From positions 1 to 33,282 of the forward strand of contig JAMNXS010000031.1 in NCBI GenBank assembly GCA_023653025.1: a stretch of DNA of 33,282 bases, in the 5' to 3' direction. This DNA comes from Burkholderiaceae bacterium (GTDB lineage Bacteria > Pseudomonadota > Gammaproteobacteria > Burkholderiales > Burkholderiaceae_D). The position numbers and the translations under genes were made by a program. Of this stretch, positions 1 through 8,674 are shown in pieces. Below the pieces are notes generated by a model. The model did no database searches. It saw only the letters and a program-made list of their open reading frames with translations, and was not told where the DNA came from. The number at the start of each line of letters is the position of its first letter. Position 1 is the first letter of the stretch.

Positions 1-423
1 CAGCTTCGCCAACAATTCACTGACCGCGCTCAAGCGGTCGCATTCCCCTCGCCCTTTCATCGCAAGGGACAAGCGGCGGCGATTGTCGCCGGCAATCGCT
101 GCCGGGGGCAGTCCGTCACTTGCCCTAAATCAAAGTTTCCGGAAATTCAGACTAGTTTGTTAGTGCTTGCACGCTGCTGCAGCTTGATTCGGCGGGGCAT
201 TGTTACAAAAAAGACACGGCGCTTAGTACATTTGCACTATTCCGGTTTTGTGGTGACGGGTGGACACTGCAGGCAATGACAAATAAGCAACATTTGTCAG
301 GAAGTCGGGAAAAGGCGTGGTGCCGGATCCCGAATCTGCTGAGGGACCTGGAAGGCGTCTTCTGCAACATGACCGCCCGCCAGCCCGATGCTCTCATCAA
401 CGTTGTCCATTGAGGAGTTTCCA
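1..423. other. Upstream region of the tad locus, no gene seen
   Basis: No convincing coding frame lies before the pilin. The region is mixed: G+C-rich up to about 115, then A+T-richer from about 120 to 300, as expected of a promoter region for the pilin operon. An imperfect sigma-70-like pair can be drawn (TTGTTA at 200-205), but no good -10 stands at the right distance, so I do not call a promoter. A 7-bp inverted repeat (79-85 with 93-99) is present without a T tract. Confidence 0.5.
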
Positions 424-603
424 ATGAATGCACTGAAAAAGAAAGTACAAGCCTTCCTCGCTGATGAGCAGGGCGCTACCGCGGTGGAGTACGGAATGAT
501 GGTGGCTCTGATTGCCGCAATTATCGTTGGAACCGTGGCGTTGATTGGCCAGAATCTGGGCACAGCATTCACCACGGTTCTAACTGCGCTTACTGGTGGC
601 TAA
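424..603 (+). CDS. flp: Flp/Fap-type type IVb pilin
   Basis: Major pilin subunit of the Tad (tight adherence) pilus, 59 aa. The short basic leader ends at Gly17, followed by ATAVEYG: the expected type IVb prepilin cleavage site, with Gly at -1 and Glu at +5 and the Tyr that follows it in Flp pilins. A continuous hydrophobic helix (about residues 24-42) and a short polar tail ending in GG follow. The ATG at 424 is chosen because GAGGAG lies at 412-417, 7 nt upstream; an in-frame ATG at 388 has no such site and would spoil the leader. It heads the tad gene cluster and is presumably matured by the peptidase encoded next. Confidence 0.95.
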   Translation: MNALKKKVQAFLADEQGATAVEYGMMVALIAAIIVGTVALIGQNLGTAFTTVLTALTGG

Positions 604-648
604 AAAAAAATACACGCCAACTCATGCGTACTCGCCGGGAGGTTGACC

Positions 649-1218
649 ATGTGGGGTTTGTTTGTCAGCGAAACAGGAATGCCATCGGCCAGCCTCGCTG
701 CCCTTCTAGTGACTGCTTCGCTGGCTGCTTACCACGACTGGCGCTCCTGGCGTATCCCCAATACTTTGGTTGCCGGCAGCATGGCCGCTGCGGTCATGCT
801 TGCCTTTTTTTCTCTTGAAGGGATGGGGATAGTCGCATGCCTTTTCGGTGGACTCGCCGGGCTCACAGTCTTTATGCCGTTGTATCTAGCGGGTGGAGTG
901 GGTGCAGGGGACGTGAAACTGATGGGGAGCCTCGGCATGCATGCAGGATGGATGATGACCTTGGAAATTGCAGTCGTCAGTGCATTGGTGGGCGGTTTGT
1001 GGGCAGTAACCAGTATTGTCCAGCGGTCGGAGACAGTAGCCTGGCTGAGACTGAAGTGCAGACCACTGCTCGGGTTGGCGCTGCACGAAAAGAAAACCTC
1101 AGCAATTCCGCGTCGCGAACCGCCGATTATGAAATCCGGCTCTGCGGGAACACTGCCCTATGCCGTTGTAATCGCCATTGGAACAGCATTAGTCATCGGC
1201 TCGAGGTTCATGGTCTGA
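649..1218 (+). CDS. cpaA: Prepilin peptidase (A24 family, TadV/CpaA)
   Basis: Inner-membrane aspartic protease that cleaves the Flp prepilin and TadE-type pseudopilins. The 189-aa protein has several membrane helices. Both catalytic aspartates are visible: one in YHDWRSWRIPN after the first helix and one in the GxGD motif GGVGAGDVKLMG. It lacks the N-terminal methylase domain of PilD-type enzymes, as is normal for TadV/CpaA. The ATG at 649 is preceded by GGGAGG (637-642). It lies 45 nt after flp. After the second Asp motif the protein carries a longer polar stretch (about residues 125-165) before a last hydrophobic helix, which is slightly unusual. Confidence 0.9.
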   Translation: MWGLFVSETGMPSASLAALLVTASLAAYHDWRSWRIPNTLVAGSMAAAVMLAFFSLEGMGIVACLFGGLAGLTVFMPLYLAGGVGAGDVKLMGSLGMHAGWMMTLEIAVVSALVGGLWAVTSIVQRSETVAWLRLKCRPLLGLALHEKKTSAIPRREPPIMKSGSAGTLPYAVVIAIGTALVIGSRFMV

Positions 1219-1228
1219 AGCGATGACA

Positions 1229-1257
1229 CACGCCGGGCGCAGGCGCCAAAAGGCGTG
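1229..1257 (+). other. Intercistronic stem-loop between cpaA and cpaB
   Basis: CACGCC (1229-1234) pairs with GGCGTG (1252-1257). Inside, GGCGC (1236-1240) pairs with GCGCC (1243-1247) around a two-base loop. There is no T tract, so it is not a simple terminator. It could stabilise or process the mRNA between the highly expressed pilin end of the operon and the assembly genes. Confidence 0.4.
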
Positions 1258-1280
1258 CGTCCTTGACAGCCGGAGGAATC

Positions 1281-2231
1281 ATGAAAAAGACAAGAATATT
1301 TACGATGCTCGGCATCGCCGTCATGGCCGGATTACTGGCGGTGGTGCTGGCTTCGCGCTGGCTGAATCAGCAATCGACCGCCGGAATCTCCAAAGTCGCC
1401 GTCGCCGCCTCGGACATCAGCCTCGGCCAGCGCCTGACGCCCGAACTGATCCAGCTCGTCGACTGGCCCTCGGGCAGCACGCCGCATGGGGCTTTCACCG
1501 ACATCAGCAAGCTGGACGGCCGCGTGCTGAAAACCAGCGTGCTGCGCGGCGAACCCGTGCTCGAAGCCAAACTGTCACCGCAAGGCACGCAGGGCGGGCT
1601 ATCGGCCGTCATCGGCGACGGCAAGCGGGCGATCACGGTGCGCGTGAATGACGTGATCGGTGTCGCCGGCTTCGCGCTCCCCGGAAACTATGTCGACATC
1701 ATCGTCAACACGCAGCGCGATACCGGCGACCAGAATGCGCGCGACAAGAACATCTCCAAAATCGTCCTCGAGCGAATCCTTGTGCTGGCCGTCGCGCAGG
1801 AAGTCAGCCGCGACGAAACCAAGCCGCGCGTCGTCAATGCGGTCACGCTCGAAGTGTCGCCCGACCAAGCCGAAAAAATCGACCTCGCACGCAGCGTCGG
1901 CACTCTGTCGCTGGTACTGCGCAACCAGGTCGATCCGCAGCCGGTGACCACTGCCGGGGCAACCAAATCGACGCTGCTGCAGGAGAGGCAAGTCGAGGTT
2001 GTGAAGGTCGCAGCAAAAAGAAGCGATGCGCCGGCGGCAAGGCCGATGCGTGCCGTCGCCCAAACGAAACGCGAGCAGAACATGCCGGCAGCGCAACCGG
2101 TGGCTGCCAAGGCTGCTGCACCGGCAGTCGCCCCGCCAGTGCAGCCACCGGCCGAGCAGCCGGCGCCCGCAATCAAGCAGTCCTGCATCGGCGTCATCAA
2201 TGGTCTGCGCAGCTCACAGGAATGCTACTGA
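1281..2231 (+). CDS. cpaB: Flp pilus assembly protein CpaB/RcpC (SAF domain)
   Basis: Periplasmic, inner-membrane-anchored component of the Tad secretion apparatus, thought to work with the CpaC secretin. The 316-aa protein has one N-terminal membrane helix (about residues 7-25) and a SAF domain beginning near VAVAASDISLGQRLTPELI. Next comes the RcpC region (ITVRVNDVIGVAGFALPGNYVDII), then an Ala/Pro/Lys-rich tail from about residue 240. The extreme C-terminus has two cysteines (SCIGVINGLRSSQECY) that could form a disulfide. The ATG at 1281 has GGAGG at 1272-1276. cpaC follows after 31 nt. Confidence 0.92.
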   Translation: MKKTRIFTMLGIAVMAGLLAVVLASRWLNQQSTAGISKVAVAASDISLGQRLTPELIQLVDWPSGSTPHGAFTDISKLDGRVLKTSVLRGEPVLEAKLSPQGTQGGLSAVIGDGKRAITVRVNDVIGVAGFALPGNYVDIIVNTQRDTGDQNARDKNISKIVLERILVLAVAQEVSRDETKPRVVNAVTLEVSPDQAEKIDLARSVGTLSLVLRNQVDPQPVTTAGATKSTLLQERQVEVVKVAAKRSDAPAARPMRAVAQTKREQNMPAAQPVAAKAAAPAVAPPVQPPAEQPAPAIKQSCIGVINGLRSSQECY

Positions 2232-2262
2232 GGTCGCTCCACTCGGAAAAAGGAGAAGAACA

Positions 2263-3777
2263 ATGAAACGACGCATGCCCGCAATGACCGCAGTGGCCGC
2301 CTGCCTGCTTGCAATCGCCACTTCCGCACTGGCACAGGACAGCGATACTACCGGCCGGCCGGCCGCAGGCAAGGTCGCGCCGAGCCAGGTCAACGAACTG
2401 CCGCCGCTGAACTGCAACGGCGAGCCGGCGACGCCGAGCAAGATGACGCTGCCGATCGGTAAGTCGACGCTGCTCAAATTGCCGGAGGCCGTGACGAATC
2501 GTACGCTCGGCAATCCGGCGGTCGCCCAGGCGATGCTGGTATCGCCGCAGACGTTGTACCTGCTCGGTGTCGAGATCGGTGCGACCAACATGATCTTGCA
2601 GGGCCGCAGTGGTCGCTGTACTGCTATCGATGTCGTCGTGACGATGGATACGAGCGCTCTGCAGTCGGCGCTGCAGGAATTGATGCCGGATGAAAAGGAC
2701 ATCAAAGTGACCGCAGCGGCTGACAGCCTGATTCTCAGCGGTACCGTCAGCGATGCACTTGCTGCTTCCCGCGTCCATGATTTGGCACTGGCCTATGTAC
2801 GCCGCCCCGCCCGGGTTACGCCCGAGGCCCAGCAGGAGGGCATGGCCAGCTCTACAAATATCGTTCCGGGGCAAAACGCGCTGGCCACCAACATCGCGCT
2901 GCAGCAACTCCGGGTCGTCAATCTGCTGCAAGTCAGTGCAGCCCAGCAAGTCATGCTTGAGGTGAAGGTCGCAGAAGTATCGAAGACCCTGCTGGACAAA
3001 CTGGGCGCAGGTGTCAGCGGCAGCCCGACCTCGGGCGGTGCGACATTCAGAATCCTTTCGGACTTCCTCGTCGGTAATCTCGGCGGAAACCTGAGCATCA
3101 CACGCGCTTCCGGCTCCGGCGTATACCTCGATGCCGAGAAAAAGGACACCCTGATCAAGGTACTGGCCGAGCCGAACGTGATGGCCATCAGCGGGCAAGA
3201 GGGCAGCTTCCTTGCCGGTGGCCGCATCCTGATACCAGTGACGCAAGACGCTCTGGGACGGGTCATCCTCGAAGAGAAGGAATTCGGCGTCGGCCTGAAA
3301 TTCACGCCAACGGTCCTGGCCGGCGGCCGCATCAATCTCCGTGTGGCGCCTGAAGTGTCGGAACTCGCGCGCGAGGGTGTGAATGTCGGCGCGGCGAATA
3401 CGACGAGCCGGCTGATCCTCCCGCTGATCACCACACGCCGCGCATCGACCACCGTGCAGCTAGTCGACGGCCAGAGCTTCGCCATCGGCGGCCTGATCAA
3501 GAACAACACGACCAGCAACATCAAGGCCTTCCCGGTACTCGGCGAGATTCCGGTCATCGGTGCCCTATTCCGCAGCACCGACTTCCAGAACGACCGCACC
3601 GAACTGGTGTTCGTCGTCACGCCGCGGCTGGTCAAGCCGCTGCCGGCAAATTACAAGCTGCCGACCGACGGCTACAAGGACCCGAGCCGCCGCGAGCTGT
3701 TCATCGACGGCAAGCTCGAGGGATCGGGCAAGCCGGCCGAATCGAAAGACGGCGCAGCCGGCTTTCAACTGAAATGA
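2263..3777 (+). CDS. cpaC: Tad-type outer-membrane secretin CpaC/RcpA
   Basis: Forms the outer-membrane pore of the Flp pilus system. The 504-aa protein has a Sec signal peptide ending near SALAQ. An N-terminal secretin domain follows (LPIGKSTLLKLPEAVTNRTL, the pilus-type N domain), then a BON-like segment with KVTAAADSLILSGTVSDA. The secretin core runs from about residue 225 and ends with the signature FPVLGEIPVIGALFRS and ELVFVVTPRLVKPL. The start at 2263 follows AGGAGA (2251-2256); the same frame is open further upstream, through the end of cpaB, but without a site. The stop overlaps an ATG of the next frame, but the better next start is at 3789. Confidence 0.95.
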   Translation: MKRRMPAMTAVAACLLAIATSALAQDSDTTGRPAAGKVAPSQVNELPPLNCNGEPATPSKMTLPIGKSTLLKLPEAVTNRTLGNPAVAQAMLVSPQTLYLLGVEIGATNMILQGRSGRCTAIDVVVTMDTSALQSALQELMPDEKDIKVTAAADSLILSGTVSDALAASRVHDLALAYVRRPARVTPEAQQEGMASSTNIVPGQNALATNIALQQLRVVNLLQVSAAQQVMLEVKVAEVSKTLLDKLGAGVSGSPTSGGATFRILSDFLVGNLGGNLSITRASGSGVYLDAEKKDTLIKVLAEPNVMAISGQEGSFLAGGRILIPVTQDALGRVILEEKEFGVGLKFTPTVLAGGRINLRVAPEVSELAREGVNVGAANTTSRLILPLITTRRASTTVQLVDGQSFAIGGLIKNNTTSNIKAFPVLGEIPVIGALFRSTDFQNDRTELVFVVTPRLVKPLPANYKLPTDGYKDPSRRELFIDGKLEGSGKPAESKDGAAGFQLK

Positions 3778-3788
3778 CGGAGGCCAGA

Positions 3789-4073
3789 ATGAACAAGCAT
3801 GCTCTTTCCAGTGGTCTTCGGTTCGGCGCCCTCGCTTCCCTGCTGCTCGGGCTGCAGGCTTGCGCTCCCACCACGCCGCAATGGGACAGCCGCTTCGGCG
3901 AGACGGTGCGGCTGACGTCGCAGCAGCAGACGCTGAATCCGAATGCCGGCGGCGACGCGCCGGTCAATGGCATCGACGGCGCGACCGGCCGCGAGTCCAT
4001 CGGCCGCTACCGCAGCAGCTTCCGTGAGCCGCCACCCCCGGCAGCCCCGATTTCCATCGGCGTGCAACGCTGA
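3789..4073 (+). CDS. Small Tad-locus lipoprotein (CpaD-position)
   Basis: A 94-aa exported protein with a signal sequence ending in a lipobox, LLLGLQAC (Cys27 by count), so probably a lipoprotein. The mature part is short, polar and Pro-rich at the end (REPPPPAAP). It sits where cpaD/rcpB-type lipoproteins usually lie, between the secretin and TadZ, and may assist secretin placement in the outer membrane. It is much shorter than classical CpaD (about 200 aa), and I see no CpaD domain signature, so the role comes from position only. ATG 3789 is preferred over 3774 because ACGGAGG (3777-3783) precedes it and the signal peptide begins there. Confidence 0.75.
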   Translation: MNKHALSSGLRFGALASLLLGLQACAPTTPQWDSRFGETVRLTSQQQTLNPNAGGDAPVNGIDGATGRESIGRYRSSFREPPPPAAPISIGVQR

Positions 4074-4131
4074 CGAAAATCGAATCGGCACGCTGCCCCG
4101 GCACGCTTCCCATTCCCAGGACATTCCAACC

Positions 4132-5310
4132 ATGAATGCACTCATCGTCAGTGCCGACAACGACGCCCGGTCCGCCGTCCAGCGGGTCTGCGGCGCGCGG
4201 ACGCCACCGATCACCGTAGTGCGCGAAATGCCGGGCATGCTGTCGCTCGGCGCCGGTGTCACGCTCGGCAAGCCCGACCTGATATTTTTCGACGCGCGGG
4301 GTTCGGTGGATCGCGCGCTCGAAGAGCTCACCCGCGTATCGGCCAAGTACCCGAAGGCGATGGTGGTGCTGCTGGCGCCGATGCAGTCGCCGGACCTGCT
4401 GATTGCCGCCATGCGGATCGGCGTGCGCGAGGTCGTCAGCTTTCCGCTCGACCTGGTCGAGCTGAATGCCGCCATCGACCGCCTCGACGCCAAGGCGCGT
4501 GAAGCCGACCGCGAGGAAGGCAAGCTGGTGTCGATCGTCTCCAGCAAGGGCGGCAGCGGCGCCACTTTCCTTGCCGCCAACCTGTCGTATGCCCTGTCTG
4601 CCGTGGCCCGCAAAAAGACGCTGCTGGTCGACCTGAACCTGCAGTTCGGCGATGCGGCGCTGTTCATCTCCGACGAAAAGCCGGCGATGACGATGGCCGA
4701 CCTGTGCGCGCAGATCGGCCGCCTCGACGAGCACCTGCTGCGCTCCGCGCTGATCCATGTCACGCCGGACTTCGGCGTGCTGGCCGCATCGCCGAACGCG
4801 GACCCGGACGACCGGGTGCGGCCCGATCATGTCGCCGCCATTCTGGCGCTCGCCCGGCAGCACTACGATTTCATCCTGCTCGACGCTGGCCGGCAGGTCA
4901 ATGCGGTGACCATTCGCGCGATGGATGCAAGCGACCTGATCATGCCGGTACTGCAGCAGAGCCTGCCCTTCATCCGCAACGGTCAGCGCATGCTCGACAT
5001 GTACGCCACCCTCGGCTACCGGAAGGACAACATCCGCCAGATACTGAACCGGCATGACGACGCCAACCCGATCACCCGCGCCGATATGGAGCGCGGCCTC
5101 GGCCACCGGATCGCGCATCTGATGCCGAACAATTTTGAAGTCGCCAATGAGTCGATCAACCAGGGCGAGCCGGTCTTGCGGCTGGCCCGCGGCAGCAACC
5201 TGTCCAAGGGGCTGATCGACATCGTGCGCTCGCTGACGGAATCGCCGGTCAGTCATTCCGGCAGCATCATCCGACGGCTGTTCGCCCGCAACCCGGTTCC
5301 CACGCACTGA
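4132..5310 (+). CDS. cpaE: Pilus localisation ATPase TadZ/CpaE
   Basis: Cytoplasmic ParA/MinD-superfamily protein that places the Tad machine at the pole. In the 392-aa protein the first 130 residues form a receiver-like domain (MNALIVSADNDARSAV, LIFFDARG). The ATPase domain starts at LVSIVSSKGGSGATFLAANL. This Walker A is deviant: the usual KGGxGKT has Ala-Thr where Lys-Thr is expected, as often in TadZ. LLVDLNLQFGDAALFI is the switch region and FILLDAGR the Walker B. AGGA at 4118-4121 is a modest ribosome site. The frame is open upstream, but an earlier start would overlap the lipoprotein gene. Confidence 0.92.
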   Translation: MNALIVSADNDARSAVQRVCGARTPPITVVREMPGMLSLGAGVTLGKPDLIFFDARGSVDRALEELTRVSAKYPKAMVVLLAPMQSPDLLIAAMRIGVREVVSFPLDLVELNAAIDRLDAKAREADREEGKLVSIVSSKGGSGATFLAANLSYALSAVARKKTLLVDLNLQFGDAALFISDEKPAMTMADLCAQIGRLDEHLLRSALIHVTPDFGVLAASPNADPDDRVRPDHVAAILALARQHYDFILLDAGRQVNAVTIRAMDASDLIMPVLQQSLPFIRNGQRMLDMYATLGYRKDNIRQILNRHDDANPITRADMERGLGHRIAHLMPNNFEVANESINQGEPVLRLARGSNLSKGLIDIVRSLTESPVSHSGSIIRRLFARNPVPTH

Positions 5311-5324
5311 AGGAGACGACCCGT

Positions 5325-6704
5325 ATGCATGCCATCCTGCCTTCCGTCGAGCCGACCATGATGACCCTGCGCGAAAAACTCGCAGCGGCCGATCAGGGCA
5401 GCGATTCGGTTCTGAGGGACGAGTTCCATACCGACGCCTTCCGCGCACTGAGCCAGCGCCTGTACCACGCGATCTTCGAGCGCATCGACCTCGAGCGCCT
5501 GCAGCAGCTGTCGGGCGACGAGTTCAAGCGCGAACTGTCATTGCTGATCGAGCGGATACTCGACGACGAAAACCTGGCGGTCAACCAGGCGGAGCGGCGC
5601 CGCCTCGTGCAGGACATGCAGAATGAAATGACCGGCCTCGGGCCGATCGAGCCGCTGATGTCCGACCACGGCATTTCCGACATCCTCGTCAATTCGCACC
5701 GGCAGGTCTATGTCGAGCGCAAGGGCCGGCTGGAGTTGACGCCGATCCAGTTCCACGATGATGCCCACGTGATGCGCATCATCGAAAAAATCGTTTCCCG
5801 CGTCGGACGCCGGATCGACGAATCGAGCCCGATGGTCGATGCGCGCCTCGAGGATGGCTCGCGCGTCAATGCCATCATCGCCCCGCTGGCGCTCGACGGC
5901 CCGGTATTGTCGATCCGGCGCTTTGCGGCCCAGCCGCTGACCATCATCGACCTGATTGCCCACCACACGCTGACGCCGCAGATCGCCGAGCTGCTGGAAG
6001 CCCTGGGCGAGGCCAAGGTCAACATCCTGATCTCGGGCGGCACCGGCAGCGGCAAGACCACGCTGCTGAACGTGATGTCGGCGTTCATTCCCGCATCCGA
6101 GCGCATCATCACCATCGAGGATGCCGCCGAGCTGCAGTTGCAGCAGCCGCACGTGGTGCGCCTCGAGACGCGCCCGCCCAACATCGAGGGCAAGGGCGAG
6201 GTATCGCAGCGCTCGCTGGTCAAGAACGCGCTGCGGATGCGGCCGGACCGCATCATCCTCGGCGAGGTCCGGGGCGCCGAGGCGCTGGACATGCTGCAGG
6301 CGATGAATACCGGCCACGAGGGTTCGCTGGCCACGATCCATGCCAACACGCCGCGCGACGCGCTGTCGCGCCTGGAGAACATGATCGGCATGGCCGGCGG
6401 CCACCTCGGGCTGCGCGCGATGCGGCAGCAGATCGCGTCGGCCGTCACGGTGGTGATCCAGCTAATGCGCCAGACCGACGGCAGCCGCAAGCTGATCAGC
6501 CTGCAGGAAATCACCGGCATGGAGGGCGACATCATCACGATGCAGGAAATCTTCGGCTTCCGGCGCACCGGCGTGACCGCGGAAGGCAAGGTAAGGGGCT
6601 ATTTCACGGCAACCGGCATCTGCCCGCAGTTCGACCAGCGGCTGAGGGAATTCGGCGTGCCCGTGCCGGAGGCCATCTACCTGCCGTCGCCGGCGCTGGC
6701 CTGA
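5325..6704 (+). CDS. cpaF: Flp pilus assembly ATPase TadA/CpaF
   Basis: Hexameric secretion ATPase of the type II/IV family that powers Flp pilus polymerisation at the inner membrane, 459 aa. The N-terminal domain (about residues 80-210) holds GLGPIEPLMSDHGISDILVN. The motor domain has Walker A GGTGSGKTT (about residues 238-246), an Asp box IITIEDAAELQL, Walker B DRIILGEVRG and the His box GHEGSLATIHAN. All motifs are intact, so the enzyme should be active. AGGAGA (5311-5316) sets the ATG at 5325. It lies 14 nt after tadZ and 14 nt before tadB, so these genes are surely co-transcribed. Confidence 0.96.
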   Translation: MHAILPSVEPTMMTLREKLAAADQGSDSVLRDEFHTDAFRALSQRLYHAIFERIDLERLQQLSGDEFKRELSLLIERILDDENLAVNQAERRRLVQDMQNEMTGLGPIEPLMSDHGISDILVNSHRQVYVERKGRLELTPIQFHDDAHVMRIIEKIVSRVGRRIDESSPMVDARLEDGSRVNAIIAPLALDGPVLSIRRFAAQPLTIIDLIAHHTLTPQIAELLEALGEAKVNILISGGTGSGKTTLLNVMSAFIPASERIITIEDAAELQLQQPHVVRLETRPPNIEGKGEVSQRSLVKNALRMRPDRIILGEVRGAEALDMLQAMNTGHEGSLATIHANTPRDALSRLENMIGMAGGHLGLRAMRQQIASAVTVVIQLMRQTDGSRKLISLQEITGMEGDIITMQEIFGFRRTGVTAEGKVRGYFTATGICPQFDQRLREFGVPVPEAIYLPSPALA

Positions 6705-6718
6705 ACACGGAGGATGCG

Positions 6719-7696
6719 ATGAACCTGCTCTATTTCGGTTTCGCGATAGCCGTCTTCATCGCGGCGGCCCTCGCGGTCGAGGCGCTGTGGCAGTGGTGGT
6801 TCTCGACCCAGAGCAAATCCGCGCGCCGCTTCAGCCGCCGCATTGCCGCGCTGTCGGACGGCGCCGGCGGCAGCGCGCGCCGCGTCTCGCTGCTCAAGCA
6901 GCGCCGGCTGGCCGACTCCGAAGGAATGGAGACCTTCCTGCGCAAGTGGCCGCTGGCAGAGACGGCCGATACCTGGCTGCAGCAGGCGGGCAGCCAGTGG
7001 AACGTGGGGAGGCTGCTGCTGTTGTGCGCGATTGCCGCGACGGCCGGCCTTGCGGCAGGCGTGTTGCTGTTTTCCGGATGGCTGATGGGCATTGCGCTGG
7101 CCGGCTTTGGTAGCCTGGTGCCACTGCTGCTGGTCAGCAACCAGCGCTCGCGCCGGCTGCACCAGCTTCAGCTCCAGCTGCCGGAAGCCGCCGACCTGAT
7201 CGCCCGCAGCCTGCGCGCCGGCCATGCGCTGCCGTCGACGCTGCAAATGGTGGCCGAAGAGATGCCGGAGCCGATCTGTTCCGAGTTCCGGTCGGTGGCC
7301 GACGAGATCAACTACGGCCTCGGCCTGCAGCCGGCCATGCAGCGACTGGCCGAGCGCGTGCCGCTGGACGACTTGCGTTTCCTCGTCATAGCGGTGCTGA
7401 TACAGCGCGAATCCGGCGGCAATCTGGCCGAGCTGATGCAGAAGATGGCGACGCTGATACGCGAGCGCCTGAAGCTCTTCGGGCAGATACGTTCGCTGTC
7501 GGCCGAGGGACGGCTCTCCGGCTGGATCCTGTTCCTGCTACCGATCGGGATGGCGCTGCTGATGATGGTGATCAACCCGACCTACATCGGCAAGCTGGTC
7601 GAGGATCCGATGGGGCAGACGCTGCTCGGTGTCGCCTGCATCCAGATGCTGATGGGCGCTCTCTGGATGCGGAAGATCGTGAACCTGCGGGTCTGA
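6719..7696 (+). CDS. tadB: Inner-membrane platform protein TadB
   Basis: One of the two T2SSF-domain platform proteins that couple the TadA motor to pilin insertion. The 325-aa protein has an N-terminal helix (residues 3-25), then a central pair of helices (LLLLCAIAATAGLAAGVLLF and GIALAGFGSLVPLLLV). A cytoplasmic T2SSF domain (LQLQLPEAADLIARSLRAGHALPSTLQMVAEEM through LIRERLKLFGQIRSLSAEGRLSGWIL) and two C-terminal helices follow. CGGAGG (6708-6713) precedes the ATG. Its partner tadC follows. Confidence 0.94.
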   Translation: MNLLYFGFAIAVFIAAALAVEALWQWWFSTQSKSARRFSRRIAALSDGAGGSARRVSLLKQRRLADSEGMETFLRKWPLAETADTWLQQAGSQWNVGRLLLLCAIAATAGLAAGVLLFSGWLMGIALAGFGSLVPLLLVSNQRSRRLHQLQLQLPEAADLIARSLRAGHALPSTLQMVAEEMPEPICSEFRSVADEINYGLGLQPAMQRLAERVPLDDLRFLVIAVLIQRESGGNLAELMQKMATLIRERLKLFGQIRSLSAEGRLSGWILFLLPIGMALLMMVINPTYIGKLVEDPMGQTLLGVACIQMLMGALWMRKIVNLRV

Positions 7697-7729
7697 CCGC
7701 CCGCGCTGTCAACAATGACGGGAATCGTG

Positions 7730-8656
7730 ATGGACGGACAATCGCTGCTTTTTCTGGTTGTGGTGTTTCTTGCGGCATCCGGCGTGACCGGCCTCGCGCT
7801 GTGGCTGCTGATGCCGAGCCGCGTCCAGCAACGCGTCGCGCAGACCCAGGCCGCCGCACCCGGGCGTGCCACCGGTGGCCGCTGGACCGCCGGCCTCGCC
7901 GCTGCCGTCAAGCCGCTGGCCAAGCTGTCGCTGCCCGCCGAGGGATGGGAAGGCTCGGCCATGAAGCTGCGCTTCATCAATGCCGGGTGGCGCGGCACAT
8001 CGGCGCCCGTGATTTTCTTCGGCATCAAGACGATGCTGGCTTTCTGTCTGCCCCTGCTGGTGCTGCTGTCCGGTGGTGAGCCGCTGCTGGCCTCGGGCAG
8101 CGCGAAGATCCTGCTGGTCACGGCCGGTATCGGCTATTACCTGCCCAATCTCGTGCTCAGGCATGTCATCGCGGTGCGGCAGCGCGAGATCTTCGAATCC
8201 TTCCCCGATGCGCTCGACCTGCTGATCATTTGCGTCGAGGCGGGCCTGAGCCTCGATCAGGCGCTGGCCAAGGTGGCCGCCGAAATCGACATCAAGAGCA
8301 AGGTACTCGCGCAGGAACTGCAGCTGGTGCAGATCGAGCTGCGCAGCGGCTTTACGAAAGAGGCCGCACTGCGCCATCTGGCCCTGCGCACCGGCGTCGA
8401 GGACATCGACCTGCTGGTCGCGATGCTGATCCAGGCCGACCGCTTCGGCACCAGCATGGGCGACTCGCTGCGCGTGCACGCCGACAACCTGCGCACCAAG
8501 CGCCGCCAGCGTGCCGAGGAGGCGGCCGCGAAGATCGCCGTCAAGCTGCTGCTGCCGCTGATCTTCATGATCTTTCCGACGCTGATGCTGGTCTTGATGG
8601 GACCGGCCGTGATCCAGATTTACCGCGTACTGCTGCCGACGATGTCGGGCAACTGA
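7730..8656 (+). CDS. tadC: Inner-membrane platform protein TadC
   Basis: Second T2SSF-domain platform protein of the Tad pilus, about 308 aa. It has an N-terminal helix (LLFLVVVFLAASGVTGLALWLL), a middle helix pair and the T2SSF core (ESFPDALDLLIICVEAGLSLDQALAKVAAEI, GTSMGDSLRVHADNLRTKRRQRAEEAAAKIAVKLLLPLIF). A final helix near the C-terminus completes it. Two starts are possible: ATG 7715 has no ribosome site, while ATG 7730 has GGGA at 7720-7723, so 7730 is preferred with modest certainty. Confidence 0.92.
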   Translation: MDGQSLLFLVVVFLAASGVTGLALWLLMPSRVQQRVAQTQAAAPGRATGGRWTAGLAAAVKPLAKLSLPAEGWEGSAMKLRFINAGWRGTSAPVIFFGIKTMLAFCLPLLVLLSGGEPLLASGSAKILLVTAGIGYYLPNLVLRHVIAVRQREIFESFPDALDLLIICVEAGLSLDQALAKVAAEIDIKSKVLAQELQLVQIELRSGFTKEAALRHLALRTGVEDIDLLVAMLIQADRFGTSMGDSLRVHADNLRTKRRQRAEEAAAKIAVKLLLPLIFMIFPTLMLVLMGPAVIQIYRVLLPTMSGN

Positions 8657-8674
8657 GGATTCAAAGGAGGCGAC

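Noticed and set aside
212-235. Possible sigma-54 promoter before flp (GGCGC ... TTTGC)
   Set aside because: The GG-to-GC spacing is about 14 bases instead of 10.
4550-4600. Deviant Walker A of TadZ as a defect
   Set aside because: Altered P-loops are usual in TadZ/CpaE proteins, so this is a family trait and not damage.
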